Assembly (NCBI RefSeq): GCF_008042275.1
Contig: NZ_RDBK01000023.1
Span: 114,341-147,368 of the forward strand
Source: Streptomyces sp. OR43
Lineage (GTDB): Bacteria > Actinomycetota > Actinomycetes > Streptomycetales > Streptomycetaceae
Direction of reading: 5' to 3'
Length of the DNA stretch: 33,028 nucleotides
Translations under genes and position numbers: made by a program
In this document: piece by piece, positions 18,624 through 27,176 of the stretch
Position numbering within the stretch: the first letter of the stretch is position 1
Layout: each line of letters begins with the position of its first letter
The notes under the pieces: model-generated
The model's database searches: none
Seen by the model: only the letters and a program-made list of their open reading frames with translations
What the model was told of the DNA's origin: nothing

Positions 18624-21158
18624 ATGTCGATGGCGTTCGGTTCACCTTTTGGTTCGTCCGATCCCTTCAGCGAGATGCTCGACCGCTTCTTCGGCACGTC
18701 ACCGGCATCGTCGCCACCGGCCGTGCAGCGGGTGCCCATCGGCCGCCTCCTCACGGAGTCGTCGCACGAACTCCTCGGCCTGGCCACGCAGAAGGCGACG
18801 GAGAACGGAACCTCCGACCTCGACACGGAGCACCTCCTGTGGGCGGCCACGCAGGTGGACCCCGCGCGGCAGCTCCTCGCCCAGGCCGGCGTCGATGTCG
18901 ACGCGCTCGCGGCCCGGATCGCCGAGGTGCTGCCCCGGGAGGCGGGCGAACCGTCCGCGGAGCCCGGACTCACGCCGGCGGCGAAGCGCACCCTCGCCGC
19001 GGCCTACGCGGGCTCGCAGGCGGCGGGAGTGTCCTACATCGGCCCCGAGCACATCCTCGGCGCGCTCCTGGAGGACCCCGACTCCGGCGCGACCCGGTTC
19101 CTGCGCGCCGAGGACATGGACACCGAGAAGCTGCGGGGCCGGACGGACCGGGCGGCCCGGGCGGACGGCGCTCCCGCCGCGGGGAGGGAGCCCTCGACGA
19201 CCCTGGACGAGTTCGGCCGGGATCTGACGGAGGAGGCGAAGGCGGGCCGGCTCGACCCCGTCGTCGGCCGGGCCGAGGAGATCGAGCAGACCATCGAGAT
19301 CCTCTCGCGGCGCTCCAAGAACAACCCGGTGCTCATCGGGGAGCCCGGCGTCGGGAAGACCGCCATCGTGGAGGGGCTGGCCCAGCGCATCGTGGCCGGC
19401 GAAGTGCCCGAATCCCTGAAGGGCAAGAGGGTCGTCTCCCTCGACATGTCCGGCATGGTGGCCGGTGCGCAGTACCGCGGCCAGTTCGAGGAGCGGCTGA
19501 AGAAGGTCATCGAGGACGTCCAGGCGTCCGGCGGCGACATCATCCTCTTCATCGACGAACTGCACACGGTCGTCGGCGCGGGCGCGACGGGAGAGGGAGC
19601 GATGGACGCGGGCAACATGCTCAAGCCCGCACTGGCGCGCGGCGAGCTCCACGTGGTGGGAGCGACGACGATCGACGAGTACCGCAAACACATCGAGAAG
19701 GACGCCGCGCTCGAACGCCGCTTCCAGCCCGTCCTCATCCCCGAACCGAGCGTCGAGGAAGCGGTGCAGATTCTCGAAGGGCTGCGTGACGCGTACGAGG
19801 CACACCACCAGGTCCGCTTCGCCGACGGAGCCCTGACCGCGGCCGCGGAACTGTCCGACCGCTACATCAGCGACCGGTTCCTGCCGGACAAGGCGATCGA
19901 CCTGATGGACCAGGCGGGCGCCCGGGTACGGCTGCGCAGCGCCGGCCGTTCCACCGAGGTCGTCAGCCGGGAGGACCGCCTCGCGAAGCTGCGCCGCGAG
20001 AAGGCCCAGGCGGTCGCCGCCGAGGAGTTCGAGAAGGCCTCGGAACTGAAGCGTCAGATCGCCGAGGTGGAGGGTGAGCTCGCGGGCATCGAGGAGCGCC
20101 GCGAAGGCGTCGTCTCCGTCACCGCCTCCGACATCGCCGACATCGTCTCCCGCCGCACGGGCATCCCGGTCTCCCAGCTCACCGCCGGCGAGAAGGAGAA
20201 GCTCCTCAGGCTGGAGGAGGAGATGCACGCCAGGATCGTCGGCCAGGCCGAGGCGGTCACCGCGGTCTCCGAAGCGGTGCGCCGCAACCGTGCGGGCATG
20301 GGGGACCCCAACCGTCCCGTGGGCTCGTTCCTCTTCCTGGGACCGACCGGCGTGGGCAAGACCGAACTGGCCAAGACGCTCGCCGAACTGCTCTTCGGCG
20401 ACGAGAACCGCATGATCCGGTTCGACATGAGCGAGTTCCAGGAGAAGCACACGGTCGCCCGGCTCGTCGGCGCACCCCCCGGATACGTCGGCTACGAGGA
20501 GGCCGGCCAGCTCACCGAGAAGGTCCGCCGCATGCCGTACAGCGTGGTGCTGTTCGACGAGGTGGAGAAGGCGCACCCGGATGTCTTCAACACGCTGCTG
20601 CAGATCCTCGACGACGGCCGTCTGACGGACGCGCAGGGCCGCACGGTCGACTTCCGCCACTGCGTGGTCATCATGACGTCCAACATCGGCGCGCATCGCA
20701 TCCTCGCCCACCAGGGCGACGCGGCCGAGCTCAAGGACGAGCTGATGGACGATCTGCGGGGACGGTTCCTGCCCGAGTTCCTCAACCGGATCGACGACAT
20801 CATCATCTTCCACAGCCTCACCGAGGAAGACCTGTCGGAGATCGTCGAACACCTCCTCGACCGGAGCAAACACCGCGTCCGCGCGCAGGGCCTGACGCTG
20901 GAAGTGACCGAAGCGGCCAAGAAGTTGCTGGTCGCCCATGGCTACCAGCCCGAGTTCGGCGCTCGTCCGCTGCGGCGCACGATCCAGACGGAACTCGACA
21001 ACCGCATCGCCTCGCTGCTTCTGAGCGGCGAAACCGACCCGGGGGACACCATCGTCGCCGATGTGCGGGGCGAATCGCTCCACTGCACGGTGCGCAAGGG
21101 CGAGGCCGGGAGCGTCGCGGAGCAGCCGGACACCTCGGGAAGCAGCGCCGTCCACTAG
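18624..21158 (+). CDS. ClpC-like double AAA+ ATPase without evident ClpP loop
   Basis: An 844-residue Hsp100 protein. Residues 1-42 are Gly/Ser/Pro/Phe-rich ([16 protein letters not shown]), 43-170 hold two Clp-N repeats, then AAA-1 (Walker A GEPGVGKT about 239, Walker [12 protein letters not shown]), a short middle region with a UVR-like motif ([17 protein letters not shown], about 467), AAA-2 (Walker [10 protein letters not shown] about 573, Walker [16 protein letters not shown]), and a C-terminal small domain ending near [16 protein letters not shown]. The family unfolds or remodels proteins. The short middle domain is ClpC-type, not ClpB. However, the stretch after TSNIG (about 686) lacks the [IL]GF tripeptide that ClpA/ClpC use to dock on ClpP, so it may act alone. 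Start ATG at 18624 with GGAG at 18615-18618; the frame is open further upstream but without a good site. It is divergent from argB, so it could feel the iron box. Confidence 0.9.
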   Translation: MSMAFGSPFGSSDPFSEMLDRFFGTSPASSPPAVQRVPIGRLLTESSHELLGLATQKATENGTSDLDTEHLLWAATQVDPARQLLAQAGVDVDALAARIAEVLPREAGEPSAEPGLTPAAKRTLAAAYAGSQAAGVSYIGPEHILGALLEDPDSGATRFLRAEDMDTEKLRGRTDRAARADGAPAAGREPSTTLDEFGRDLTEEAKAGRLDPVVGRAEEIEQTIEILSRRSKNNPVLIGEPGVGKTAIVEGLAQRIVAGEVPESLKGKRVVSLDMSGMVAGAQYRGQFEERLKKVIEDVQASGGDIILFIDELHTVVGAGATGEGAMDAGNMLKPALARGELHVVGATTIDEYRKHIEKDAALERRFQPVLIPEPSVEEAVQILEGLRDAYEAHHQVRFADGALTAAAELSDRYISDRFLPDKAIDLMDQAGARVRLRSAGRSTEVVSREDRLAKLRREKAQAVAAEEFEKASELKRQIAEVEGELAGIEERREGVVSVTASDIADIVSRRTGIPVSQLTAGEKEKLLRLEEEMHARIVGQAEAVTAVSEAVRRNRAGMGDPNRPVGSFLFLGPTGVGKTELAKTLAELLFGDENRMIRFDMSEFQEKHTVARLVGAPPGYVGYEEAGQLTEKVRRMPYSVVLFDEVEKAHPDVFNTLLQILDDGRLTDAQGRTVDFRHCVVIMTSNIGAHRILAHQGDAAELKDELMDDLRGRFLPEFLNRIDDIIIFHSLTEEDLSEIVEHLLDRSKHRVRAQGLTLEVTEAAKKLLVAHGYQPEFGARPLRRTIQTELDNRIASLLLSGETDPGDTIVADVRGESLHCTVRKGEAGSVAEQPDTSGSSAVH

Positions 21159-21226
21159 CGCTTCGGCCGGCCGCCCCCGCTCCGCGGTCGCGTGCTACGT
21201 TCGCGTGATCGGACGACCGGGGGCAC

Positions 21227-21889
21227 GTGGTGACGGAAGCAGGCGAGCGGCAGCCGACACCGCGGGCGCGGCTACGGAGGCAGCCGCAGCAGGCGCGCAG
21301 CCGGGCCCGGGTCGAGGCCATCCTGGCCGCGGCCGACCGGATCCTGTCCCAGGAGGGGTACGAGGCGCTGACGACGCGGAGGATCGCCGAGGAGGCGGGC
21401 ACGCCGGTCGGGAGCATCTACCAGTTCTACGCGGACAAGGGCGCCGTCGTGGACGCGCTGGGCCAGAGGTACCTCGACACCTTCAGGACCGCCATCGACG
21501 AACTCGTCGAGCGCACGGTCGAGGGCGATCTGTCCGACCCGGTCGGCACGATGGTCGGCGTCTACGCCGAGCTCGTCCGGTCCCAGACGGGCGGCATGGC
21601 CCTGTGGGCCGGGCGGCACCTCAGTCCCGAGCTCGCGCGCGCCGACGAGGCGAGCAACGCGCACATCGCCGAGGGACTCCAGCGCATCGTGGAGCACCTC
21701 ATCGGCGGCCCCGGCGGGCCCACGGCGCAGCGGGCGACGCGGATGGTGGTGTGGGCCGCCAACGCCGTGCTGCACGAAGTGTTCAAGAGCGACGGCGAGC
21801 CGGACCTGGAGGCCGTGGACGAGCTCAAGCGGATGCTGAACGCCTACTGGGAGGACCTGCGCGCCCGGCTGACGGCCGTGGAGGAGTGA
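21227..21889 (+). CDS. TetR-family regulator
   Basis: A 220-residue TetR-type repressor. The N-terminal helix-turn-helix is clear (ILAAADRILSQEGYEAL, then TTRRIAEEAGTPVGSIYQFY and ADKGAVVDAL, residues about 28-75), preceded by an Arg-rich arm. The C-terminal ligand-binding region (80-220) is helical and of unknown ligand. Start GTG at 21227 or the next codon, also GTG. It lies in the same direction as, and 286 bp before, the GH1 gene, with a perfect 22-bp palindrome in between, so it may control the beta-glucosidase/transporter unit. That link rests on position only. Confidence 0.9.
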   Translation: MVTEAGERQPTPRARLRRQPQQARSRARVEAILAAADRILSQEGYEALTTRRIAEEAGTPVGSIYQFYADKGAVVDALGQRYLDTFRTAIDELVERTVEGDLSDPVGTMVGVYAELVRSQTGGMALWAGRHLSPELARADEASNAHIAEGLQRIVEHLIGGPGGPTAQRATRMVVWAANAVLHEVFKSDGEPDLEAVDELKRMLNAYWEDLRARLTAVEE

Positions 21890-22000
21890 ACCGAGGCGTT
21901 CGGCAGCCGGCCGGGCGCCGGGCCGCGGGCCCCGACTGCCGGACAGGCCGGTAGCACCCCTGACCGGGCCGGGCACTTCGACGTCGCGACACGGGCATAG

Positions 22001-22022
22001 AACATGAACAAAAGTTCATGTT
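22001..22022. promoter_or_regulatory. Perfect 22-bp palindrome, probable repressor operator of the GH1 operon
   Basis: AACATGAAC (22001-22009), spacer AAAA, GTTCATGTT (22014-22022): a perfect inverted repeat in AT-rich sequence that stands out from the surroundings. A possible -10 (TATGGT, 22022-22027) follows at once and TAGAAC (21998-22003) sits 18 bp upstream as a weak -35, so the dyad would fill the promoter core as repressor operators do. The nearest candidate binder is the TetR protein just upstream. Its targets are the GH1 and MFS genes. Confidence 0.7.
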
Positions 22023-22175
22023 ATGGTGCGGCCCACCTCGGACGGCGTGCCCGGTACCGAACAGCCGCCGCCGGGCTGCCGTTGGGGCGCGAAGCGCGGC
22101 CGTCGGCAGAGTTCCGCAGCCGCGCGCACGGCCCGGCCCGGGTGGCGTGCGCACCACCGACGAAGGCAGGCGCCA

Positions 22176-23543
22176 GTGACGACGAGATCCACCGATGCCA
22201 CCGGACTTCCCCGGTTCCCGGCCGGCTTCGTCTGGGGCGCCTCGACCGCCGCCTACCAGATCGAGGGCGCCGCCGACGAGGACGGCAAGGGGCCGTCGAT
22301 CTGGGACACCTTCGTACGACGTCCCGGGGCCGTACGCGACGGCCACACCGGCGACATCGCCTGCGACCACCACCACAGGTTCGGCGAGGACGTCACCCTG
22401 ATGCGCCGGCTCGGGCTCGACGCGTACCGCTTCTCGGTCTCCTGGACCCGCATCCTGCCCACCGGCGCGGGCCGGATCGAGCCGCGCGGACTGGACTTCT
22501 ACGACCGCCTGGCCGACGCGCTGCTCGACGCCGGGATCGAGCCCGTACCCACCCTGTTCCACTGGGACCTGCCGCAGGCCCTGGAGGACGAGGGCGGATG
22601 GCTGAACCGCGAGACCGCCCACCGTTTCGCCGAGTACGCCGCCGTGGTCGCGGAACGGCTGGGCGACCGGGTCAAGCGATGGATCACCCTCAACGAGCCC
22701 TTCGTCCACATGTCCTTCGGATACGGCTTCGGCGTCCACGCCCCGGGCCGCGCACTGATGCTGGACGCACTGCCCGTCGCACACCACCAACTGCTCGGCC
22801 ACGGCCTGGCGACCGCGGCGCTGCGAGCCGCCGTTCCGGGCGGGCAGATCCTGATCGCCAACAACTGCACGCCCGTCCGTCTGCGCGACGACGCACGCGA
22901 CGACACGGACGTGGCGGCCGCCTCCGCCTATGACGCCCTGCACAACCGGCTCTTCAACGATCCGCTGCTGCGGGGGAGTTATCCCGATCTGTCGGCCTAC
23001 GGCATGACCGACCCGAGCTGGGGAGGAGTGGTGCGCGAGGGTGATCTCGCCACGATCGCCGCACCGCTGGACGGACTGGGCGTCAACTACTACAACCCCA
23101 CCTGGGTCACCGCCCCGGCCGACCCTGCCGCAGCGCTGCCCTTCGACCTGGCCGAGCCGTCGGAGCCCTACGAGCGGACCGCGTTCGGCTGGCCGGTGGT
23201 TCCCGACGGGCTCACTGAACTGCTCACCGGTCTCAAGGCCCGTTACGGCAACGACCTCCCACCGGTGTGGATCACCGAGAACGGCTGTTCGCAGCCGGCC
23301 GGACTGCACGACCGGGCGCGCATCGAGTACCTCGCCGGGCACATCGACGCGATCGCCCGTGCCGTGTCCCGCGGGGTGGACGTGCGCGGCTACTTCACCT
23401 GGTCGCTGCTCGACAACTTCGAGTGGGCCGAGGGCTATCACCAGCGGTTCGGTCTGGTCGAGGTCGACTTCGCCACCCGAGAACGCACGCCCCGGGCGAG
23501 TTTCGAGTGGTACCGCGACCTCATCGCCTCCCAGCGGTCCTGA
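22176..23543 (+). CDS. GH1 beta-glucosidase
   Basis: A 455-residue glycoside hydrolase family 1 enzyme, hydrolysing beta-glucosides such as cellobiose by the retaining mechanism. The family signature FPAGFVWGASTAAYQIEGA is at the N-terminus, the acid/base Glu is in TLNEP (Glu174) and the nucleophile in ITENG (Glu368); the typical end GYFTWSLLDNFEWAEGY is present. There is no signal peptide, so it is cytoplasmic and acts on imported sugar. Start: GTG at 22176 with GAAGG at 22162-22166. The frame is open back to an ATG at 22023, but that extra 51-residue stretch is Arg/Pro-rich and unlike GH1 proteins, so it is treated as leader. The MFS gene begins 15 bp after the stop, indicating an operon. 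Confidence 0.95.
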   Translation: MTTRSTDATGLPRFPAGFVWGASTAAYQIEGAADEDGKGPSIWDTFVRRPGAVRDGHTGDIACDHHHRFGEDVTLMRRLGLDAYRFSVSWTRILPTGAGRIEPRGLDFYDRLADALLDAGIEPVPTLFHWDLPQALEDEGGWLNRETAHRFAEYAAVVAERLGDRVKRWITLNEPFVHMSFGYGFGVHAPGRALMLDALPVAHHQLLGHGLATAALRAAVPGGQILIANNCTPVRLRDDARDDTDVAAASAYDALHNRLFNDPLLRGSYPDLSAYGMTDPSWGGVVREGDLATIAAPLDGLGVNYYNPTWVTAPADPAAALPFDLAEPSEPYERTAFGWPVVPDGLTELLTGLKARYGNDLPPVWITENGCSQPAGLHDRARIEYLAGHIDAIARAVSRGVDVRGYFTWSLLDNFEWAEGYHQRFGLVEVDFATRERTPRASFEWYRDLIASQRS

Positions 23544-23557
23544 GCAGCGGACCCGTC

Positions 23558-24814
23558 ATGTCCCACGCCTCCACGGCGGGCGACGCCGCCGTCTTCGCCG
23601 AGCCCACCGCCCCGGTCAAGGCCGTGTGGACAGTGAACCTCTCGCTGGCCACGCTGGCCGTCTTCATGGCGTTCATGACCCCCATCCAGATCCTGCTGCC
23701 CCTCCAGCTGGAGCACATCGACCCGCACGACAAGAACGACGCGCTCTCGCTCGTCACCGGCCTCGGCGCACTCGTCGCGGTGCTCGCCAACCCGCTCGCC
23801 GGCGCATGGTCGGACCGCACCACGAGCAGGTTCGGCCGCCGTCGGCCCTGGATCCTGGGCGGCGCCCTCGCCGGGGCGGCGGGTCTGTCGATCACCGCCA
23901 CCCAGCACACCGTGGCCGGAGTCGCCGTCGGCTGGTGCCTCGCGCAGGCAGGGCTGAACGCGATGCTGGCCGGGGTCACCACCCCGATCGCCGACCGCGT
24001 TCCGCTCACCCAACGCGCTCAGGTCGCGGGCTGGACCGGAATCATGCAGTCCTTCGGCCTCGTCCTCGGCGCGCTGATCACCACACTGCTCGTCACCGGT
24101 GTCCGTTCCGGCTACGTCACACTCGCCGTGCTCACCGTCGCACTCGCCCTCCCCTTCGTGCTCCGCCACTCCGAGCCGCCCCTGACCCGGGCCCTGCGCC
24201 CCGCCTTCGACGCCCGCGCCTTCGCCCGCTCGCTCTGGGTGAGTCCGCGACGGCACCCCGATTTCGGCTGGGCCTGGCTCACCCGGTTCCTGATCAACCT
24301 CGGCAACGCCCTCGGGACCCTCTACCTGTTCTACTTCCTCGCCGACGCCGTCCACTACGACGACCCCGGCACCGGCGTTCTGGTCCTCACGGTGATCTAC
24401 ACTCTCTGCGCCGCGCTCACGGCCATTCCGGCCGGCGTCCTGTCCGACCGCATCGGGCGCCGCAAGGTCTTCGTCGTGCTCTGTTCGCTGGTCATGGCCG
24501 CGGCGGCCGTGCTGCTGGCCACCCTCCACACCTGGCCGTCCGCCCTCGCCGCCGCGGCCGTCCTCGGCGCGGGTTACGGCATCTACCTCGCCGTCGACCA
24601 AGCCCTGGTCACCCAGGTCCTGCCCGAGGCCACCGACCGTGCGAAGGACCTCGGCGTCATCAACATCGCCAACTCCGGTCCGCAGGTCCTCGCCCCCGCT
24701 CTCGCCGCGCCGATCATCACGCACCTCGGCGGCTACACCGGCCTCTACGCCACCGCGGCCCTGGTCATCCTCATCGGCGGCCTCCTCGTCAACCGCGTCC
24801 GCGGCGTGGCCTGA
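23558..24814 (+). CDS. MFS transporter, probably for beta-glucosides
   Basis: A 418-residue major facilitator with about twelve membrane helices. The loop between helices 2 and 3 carries the family motif in the form GAWSDRTTSRFGRRRPWILG, and the second half repeats it as GVLSDRIGRRKVF. It follows the GH1 gene by 15 bp in the same direction, so it probably imports the sugar that the glucosidase splits. Start ATG at 23558 (PVMSHASTAG); upstream in-frame starts lie inside the GH1 gene. Substrate is inferred from context only. Confidence 0.9.
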   Translation: MSHASTAGDAAVFAEPTAPVKAVWTVNLSLATLAVFMAFMTPIQILLPLQLEHIDPHDKNDALSLVTGLGALVAVLANPLAGAWSDRTTSRFGRRRPWILGGALAGAAGLSITATQHTVAGVAVGWCLAQAGLNAMLAGVTTPIADRVPLTQRAQVAGWTGIMQSFGLVLGALITTLLVTGVRSGYVTLAVLTVALALPFVLRHSEPPLTRALRPAFDARAFARSLWVSPRRHPDFGWAWLTRFLINLGNALGTLYLFYFLADAVHYDDPGTGVLVLTVIYTLCAALTAIPAGVLSDRIGRRKVFVVLCSLVMAAAAVLLATLHTWPSALAAAAVLGAGYGIYLAVDQALVTQVLPEATDRAKDLGVINIANSGPQVLAPALAAPIITHLGGYTGLYATAALVILIGGLLVNRVRGVA

Positions 24815-24823
24815 CGAACGGCC

Positions 24824-24842
24824 GGACGGGGCGGGCCCGTCC
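24824..24842 (+). terminator. Hairpin after the GH1-MFS operon
   Basis: GGACGGG and CCCGTCC form a perfect 7-bp stem around a 5-nt loop, ten bases after the MFS stop codon. This fits a terminator that ends the beta-glucoside operon before the next transcription unit. Confidence 0.55.
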
Positions 24843-24902
24843 GTACGTCCGCTCCCGACGCTCGTAGAGACGGGAACTTGCCTCAGCGGGGGATGAGTTC
24901 AT

Positions 24903-24927
24903 CAAAGATGAGAAATTCTCATGTTTG
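24903..24927. promoter_or_regulatory. Imperfect 25-bp dyad upstream of the secreted amidohydrolase
   Basis: An AT-rich inverted repeat: core ATGAGAA-A-TTCTCAT (24908-24922) extended by CAAA/TTTG on either side with one mismatched pair. Its right half contains TCATGTT, the same seven bases as the right half of the GH1 palindrome at 22016-22022, and its left half AAGATGA differs by one base from AACATGA there. It lies just upstream of a candidate promoter (TTGACT at 24941). Probably a regulator site; the regulator is unknown. Confidence 0.5.
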
Positions 24928-24940
24928 CCTGCCGGGGCCG

Positions 24941-24969
24941 TTGACTCCGTCGACCGTGGTCGCGATTCT
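24941..24969 (+). promoter_or_regulatory. Candidate promoter of the secreted amidohydrolase
   Basis: TTGACT (24941-24946) is a good -35 element. GATTCT (24964-24969) is a modest -10 at about 17-bp spacing; GATAAC at 24970 is an alternative. The gene starts about 45 bp later. Assigned by eye. Confidence 0.4.
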
Positions 24970-25015
24970 GATAACTCGTCAGTAACGTGAATGAGCATGT
25001 CAATCGAAGCGAGTG

Positions 25016-27088
25016 ATGACCATGGCTCAACCTCCGCGCCGCAGATTCAGATCCCTCACGGTGGTGTCACTGCTCCTCGCCGTGCTGTCCCTGGTACTCG
25101 GCCCGATGCCCAGCTCCGCGGCGGAGCCCGATGCCGGCTGGTGGAACCCGACCGCGCGGCCCGCGCCCGACGCGCAGGTCGACGTCACGGGGGAGCCCTT
25201 CAAGGGCACCGACGCCCAGGGCCGCGTACGAGGCTTCGTGGACGCCCACGACCACATCATGTCCAACGAGGGCTTCGGCGGCCGGCTGATCTGTGGCAAG
25301 CCGTTCTCGGAGCAGGGCGTCGCCGACGCGCTCAAGGACTGCCCCGAGCACTACCCCGACGGCTCGCTCGCCGTCTTCGACTTCGTCACCAAGGGCGGCG
25401 ACGGCCGGCATGACCCCGACGGGTGGCCCACCTTCAAGGACTGGCCCGCCCATGACTCGCTGACCCACCAGCAGAACTACTACGCCAGTATCGAGCGGGC
25501 CTGGCGCGGCGGCCAGCGGGTGCTGGTCAACGACCTGGTCACCAACGGCGTGATCTGCTCGGTCTACTTCTTCAAGGACCGCAGCTGCGACGAGATGACC
25601 GCCATCCGTCTCGAGGCGAAGAAGTCGTACGACATGCAGGCCTTCATCGACAAGATGTACGGCGGTCCGGGCAAGGGCTGGTTCCGGATCGTCACCAGCA
25701 GCGCACAGGCCCGCGAGGTCATCGAGCAGGGCAAGCTGGCTGTGGTCCTGGGGGTCGAGACGTCCGAGCCGTTCGGCTGCAAGCAGATCCTGGACATCGC
25801 GCAGTGCGGCAAGGCGGACATCGACCGGGGCCTGGACGAGTTGCAGGAACTCGGCGTGAGCAGCATGTTCCTGTGCCACAAGTTCGACAACGCCCTGTGC
25901 GGGGTGCGGTACGACTCCGGCGCACTCGGCACGGCCATCAACGTGGGCCAGTTCCTGTCGACCGGTACCTTCTGGAAGACGGAGACCTGCCGAGGCCCGC
26001 AGCACGACAACCCCATCGGCAACGCGGTGGCCGCCGAGGCGCAGAAGCTGCTGCCGAGCGGGGTGGCCGTTCCCGCGTACGCCTCGGACGCGCAGTGCAA
26101 CACCCGCGGGCTGACCGGCCTGGGCGAGTACGCGGTACGCGGGATGATGAAGCGTCACATGATGCTGGAGCTGGACCACATGAGCGTCAAGGCCGCGGAC
26201 CAGGCCTTCGACGTCCTGGAGTCCGCGTCGTACCCCGGCGCCATCTCCTCGCACAGCTGGATGGACCTGGGATGGACCGAGCGGCTCTACAAGCTCGGCG
26301 GATTCGCCGCCCAGTACATGAGCGGCTCCGCGGCGTTCAGCGCGGAGGCCGCTCGTACGGACGCGCTGCGGGAGAAGTACCAGGTCGGCTACGGCTACGG
26401 CACCGACATGAACGGTGTCGGTGGCTGGCCCGCCCCGCGGGGCGGTGACGTCCCCGACCCGGTGCGGTACCCCTTCCGCAGCGCGGACGGCGGTTCGGTG
26501 ATCGAGAAGCAGACCACCGGCGAGCGCACGTGGGACTTCAACACCGACGGTGCGGCGCACTACGGCATGGTCCCGGACTGGATCGAGGACATCCGTGTCG
26601 TCGGCGGCCAGGGTGTCGTGGACGACCTCTTCACGGGCGCCGAGTCCTACCTGCGTACCTGGGGGAACGCCGAACAGCACCGGTCCGCGGTGAATCTGGC
26701 CTCGGGCGCGGCCGCCTCGGCGTCCACGTCGGAGTGGTGGAACCCGGCCGTCAGCTTCGCTCCCGGCCGGGCCGTGGACGGGGACGAGGGCACGCGCTGG
26801 GCCAGTGAATGGTCCGACGACCAGTGGCTGCGGATCGACCTCGGATCGGCGAAGCCGGTCGGGCGCGTCACCCTCGACTGGGAGGCGGCGTACGCGAAGT
26901 CCTACCGCGTCGAGTTGTCGCAGGACGGCAGGAACTGGCAGACGGCATGGTCCACGGCCGCGGGTGACGGTGGCCTGGACACGGCGCGGTTCACCCCGGT
27001 TCAAGCACGCTACGTACGCCTGCACGGTCTGGAACGCGGCACCAAGTGGGGCTACTCGTTGCAGGAGGTCGGCGTCCACAGCGGCTGA
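25016..27088 (+). CDS. Secreted amidohydrolase/dipeptidase-like protein with C-terminal discoidin domain
   Basis: About 690 residues with an export signal: an Arg-rich start (PPRRRFRSL, faintly Tat-like), a hydrophobic core (VVSLLLAVLSLVLG) and a cleavage region SSAA near residue 36. The body resembles the membrane-dipeptidase (M19)/amidohydrolase fold: a metal-binding DAHDH near residue 76, and later LELDHMSVKAADQAFDVLE with YPGAISSHSWMDL, the M19-like pattern. Residues about 560-690 form an F5/8 type C (discoidin) domain (NLASGAAASASTS, WASEW, WLRIDLG, YVRLHG), a fold used for binding sugars or surfaces. The substrate cannot be told; a peptide or other amide near a polysaccharide is plausible. 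Possible starts are GTG 25013, ATG 25016 and ATG 25022; no strong ribosome site separates them. It converges on the oxidoreductase gene across a strong hairpin. Confidence 0.85.
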   Translation: MTMAQPPRRRFRSLTVVSLLLAVLSLVLGPMPSSAAEPDAGWWNPTARPAPDAQVDVTGEPFKGTDAQGRVRGFVDAHDHIMSNEGFGGRLICGKPFSEQGVADALKDCPEHYPDGSLAVFDFVTKGGDGRHDPDGWPTFKDWPAHDSLTHQQNYYASIERAWRGGQRVLVNDLVTNGVICSVYFFKDRSCDEMTAIRLEAKKSYDMQAFIDKMYGGPGKGWFRIVTSSAQAREVIEQGKLAVVLGVETSEPFGCKQILDIAQCGKADIDRGLDELQELGVSSMFLCHKFDNALCGVRYDSGALGTAINVGQFLSTGTFWKTETCRGPQHDNPIGNAVAAEAQKLLPSGVAVPAYASDAQCNTRGLTGLGEYAVRGMMKRHMMLELDHMSVKAADQAFDVLESASYPGAISSHSWMDLGWTERLYKLGGFAAQYMSGSAAFSAEAARTDALREKYQVGYGYGTDMNGVGGWPAPRGGDVPDPVRYPFRSADGGSVIEKQTTGERTWDFNTDGAAHYGMVPDWIEDIRVVGGQGVVDDLFTGAESYLRTWGNAEQHRSAVNLASGAAASASTSEWWNPAVSFAPGRAVDGDEGTRWASEWSDDQWLRIDLGSAKPVGRVTLDWEAAYAKSYRVELSQDGRNWQTAWSTAAGDGGLDTARFTPVQARYVRLHGLERGTKWGYSLQEVGVHSG

Positions 27089-27098
27089 CGGCACCGGA

Positions 27099-27136
27099 GC
27101 GCAGGCCCGCCGGCACCGATGCCGGCAGGCCTGCGC
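27099..27136. terminator. Strong bidirectional terminator hairpin
   Basis: A 16-position stem with a single mismatch (GCGCAGGCC, C, GCCGGC paired with GCCGGC, A, GGCCTGCGC) closes a 6-nt loop. It sits in the short gap between two convergent genes and can stop transcription from both sides. Confidence 0.8.
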
Positions 27137-27176
27137 GGCGACTCCTGCCGGGCGCGGGCCCTCGCCGGCTTCCCGC

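Noticed and set aside
22023..22175. N-terminal extension of the GH1 enzyme from the ATG touching the palindrome
   Set aside because: The extension is Arg/Pro-rich, lacks a ribosome site (the palindrome occupies it) and is not a GH1 feature; GTG 22176 is preferred.
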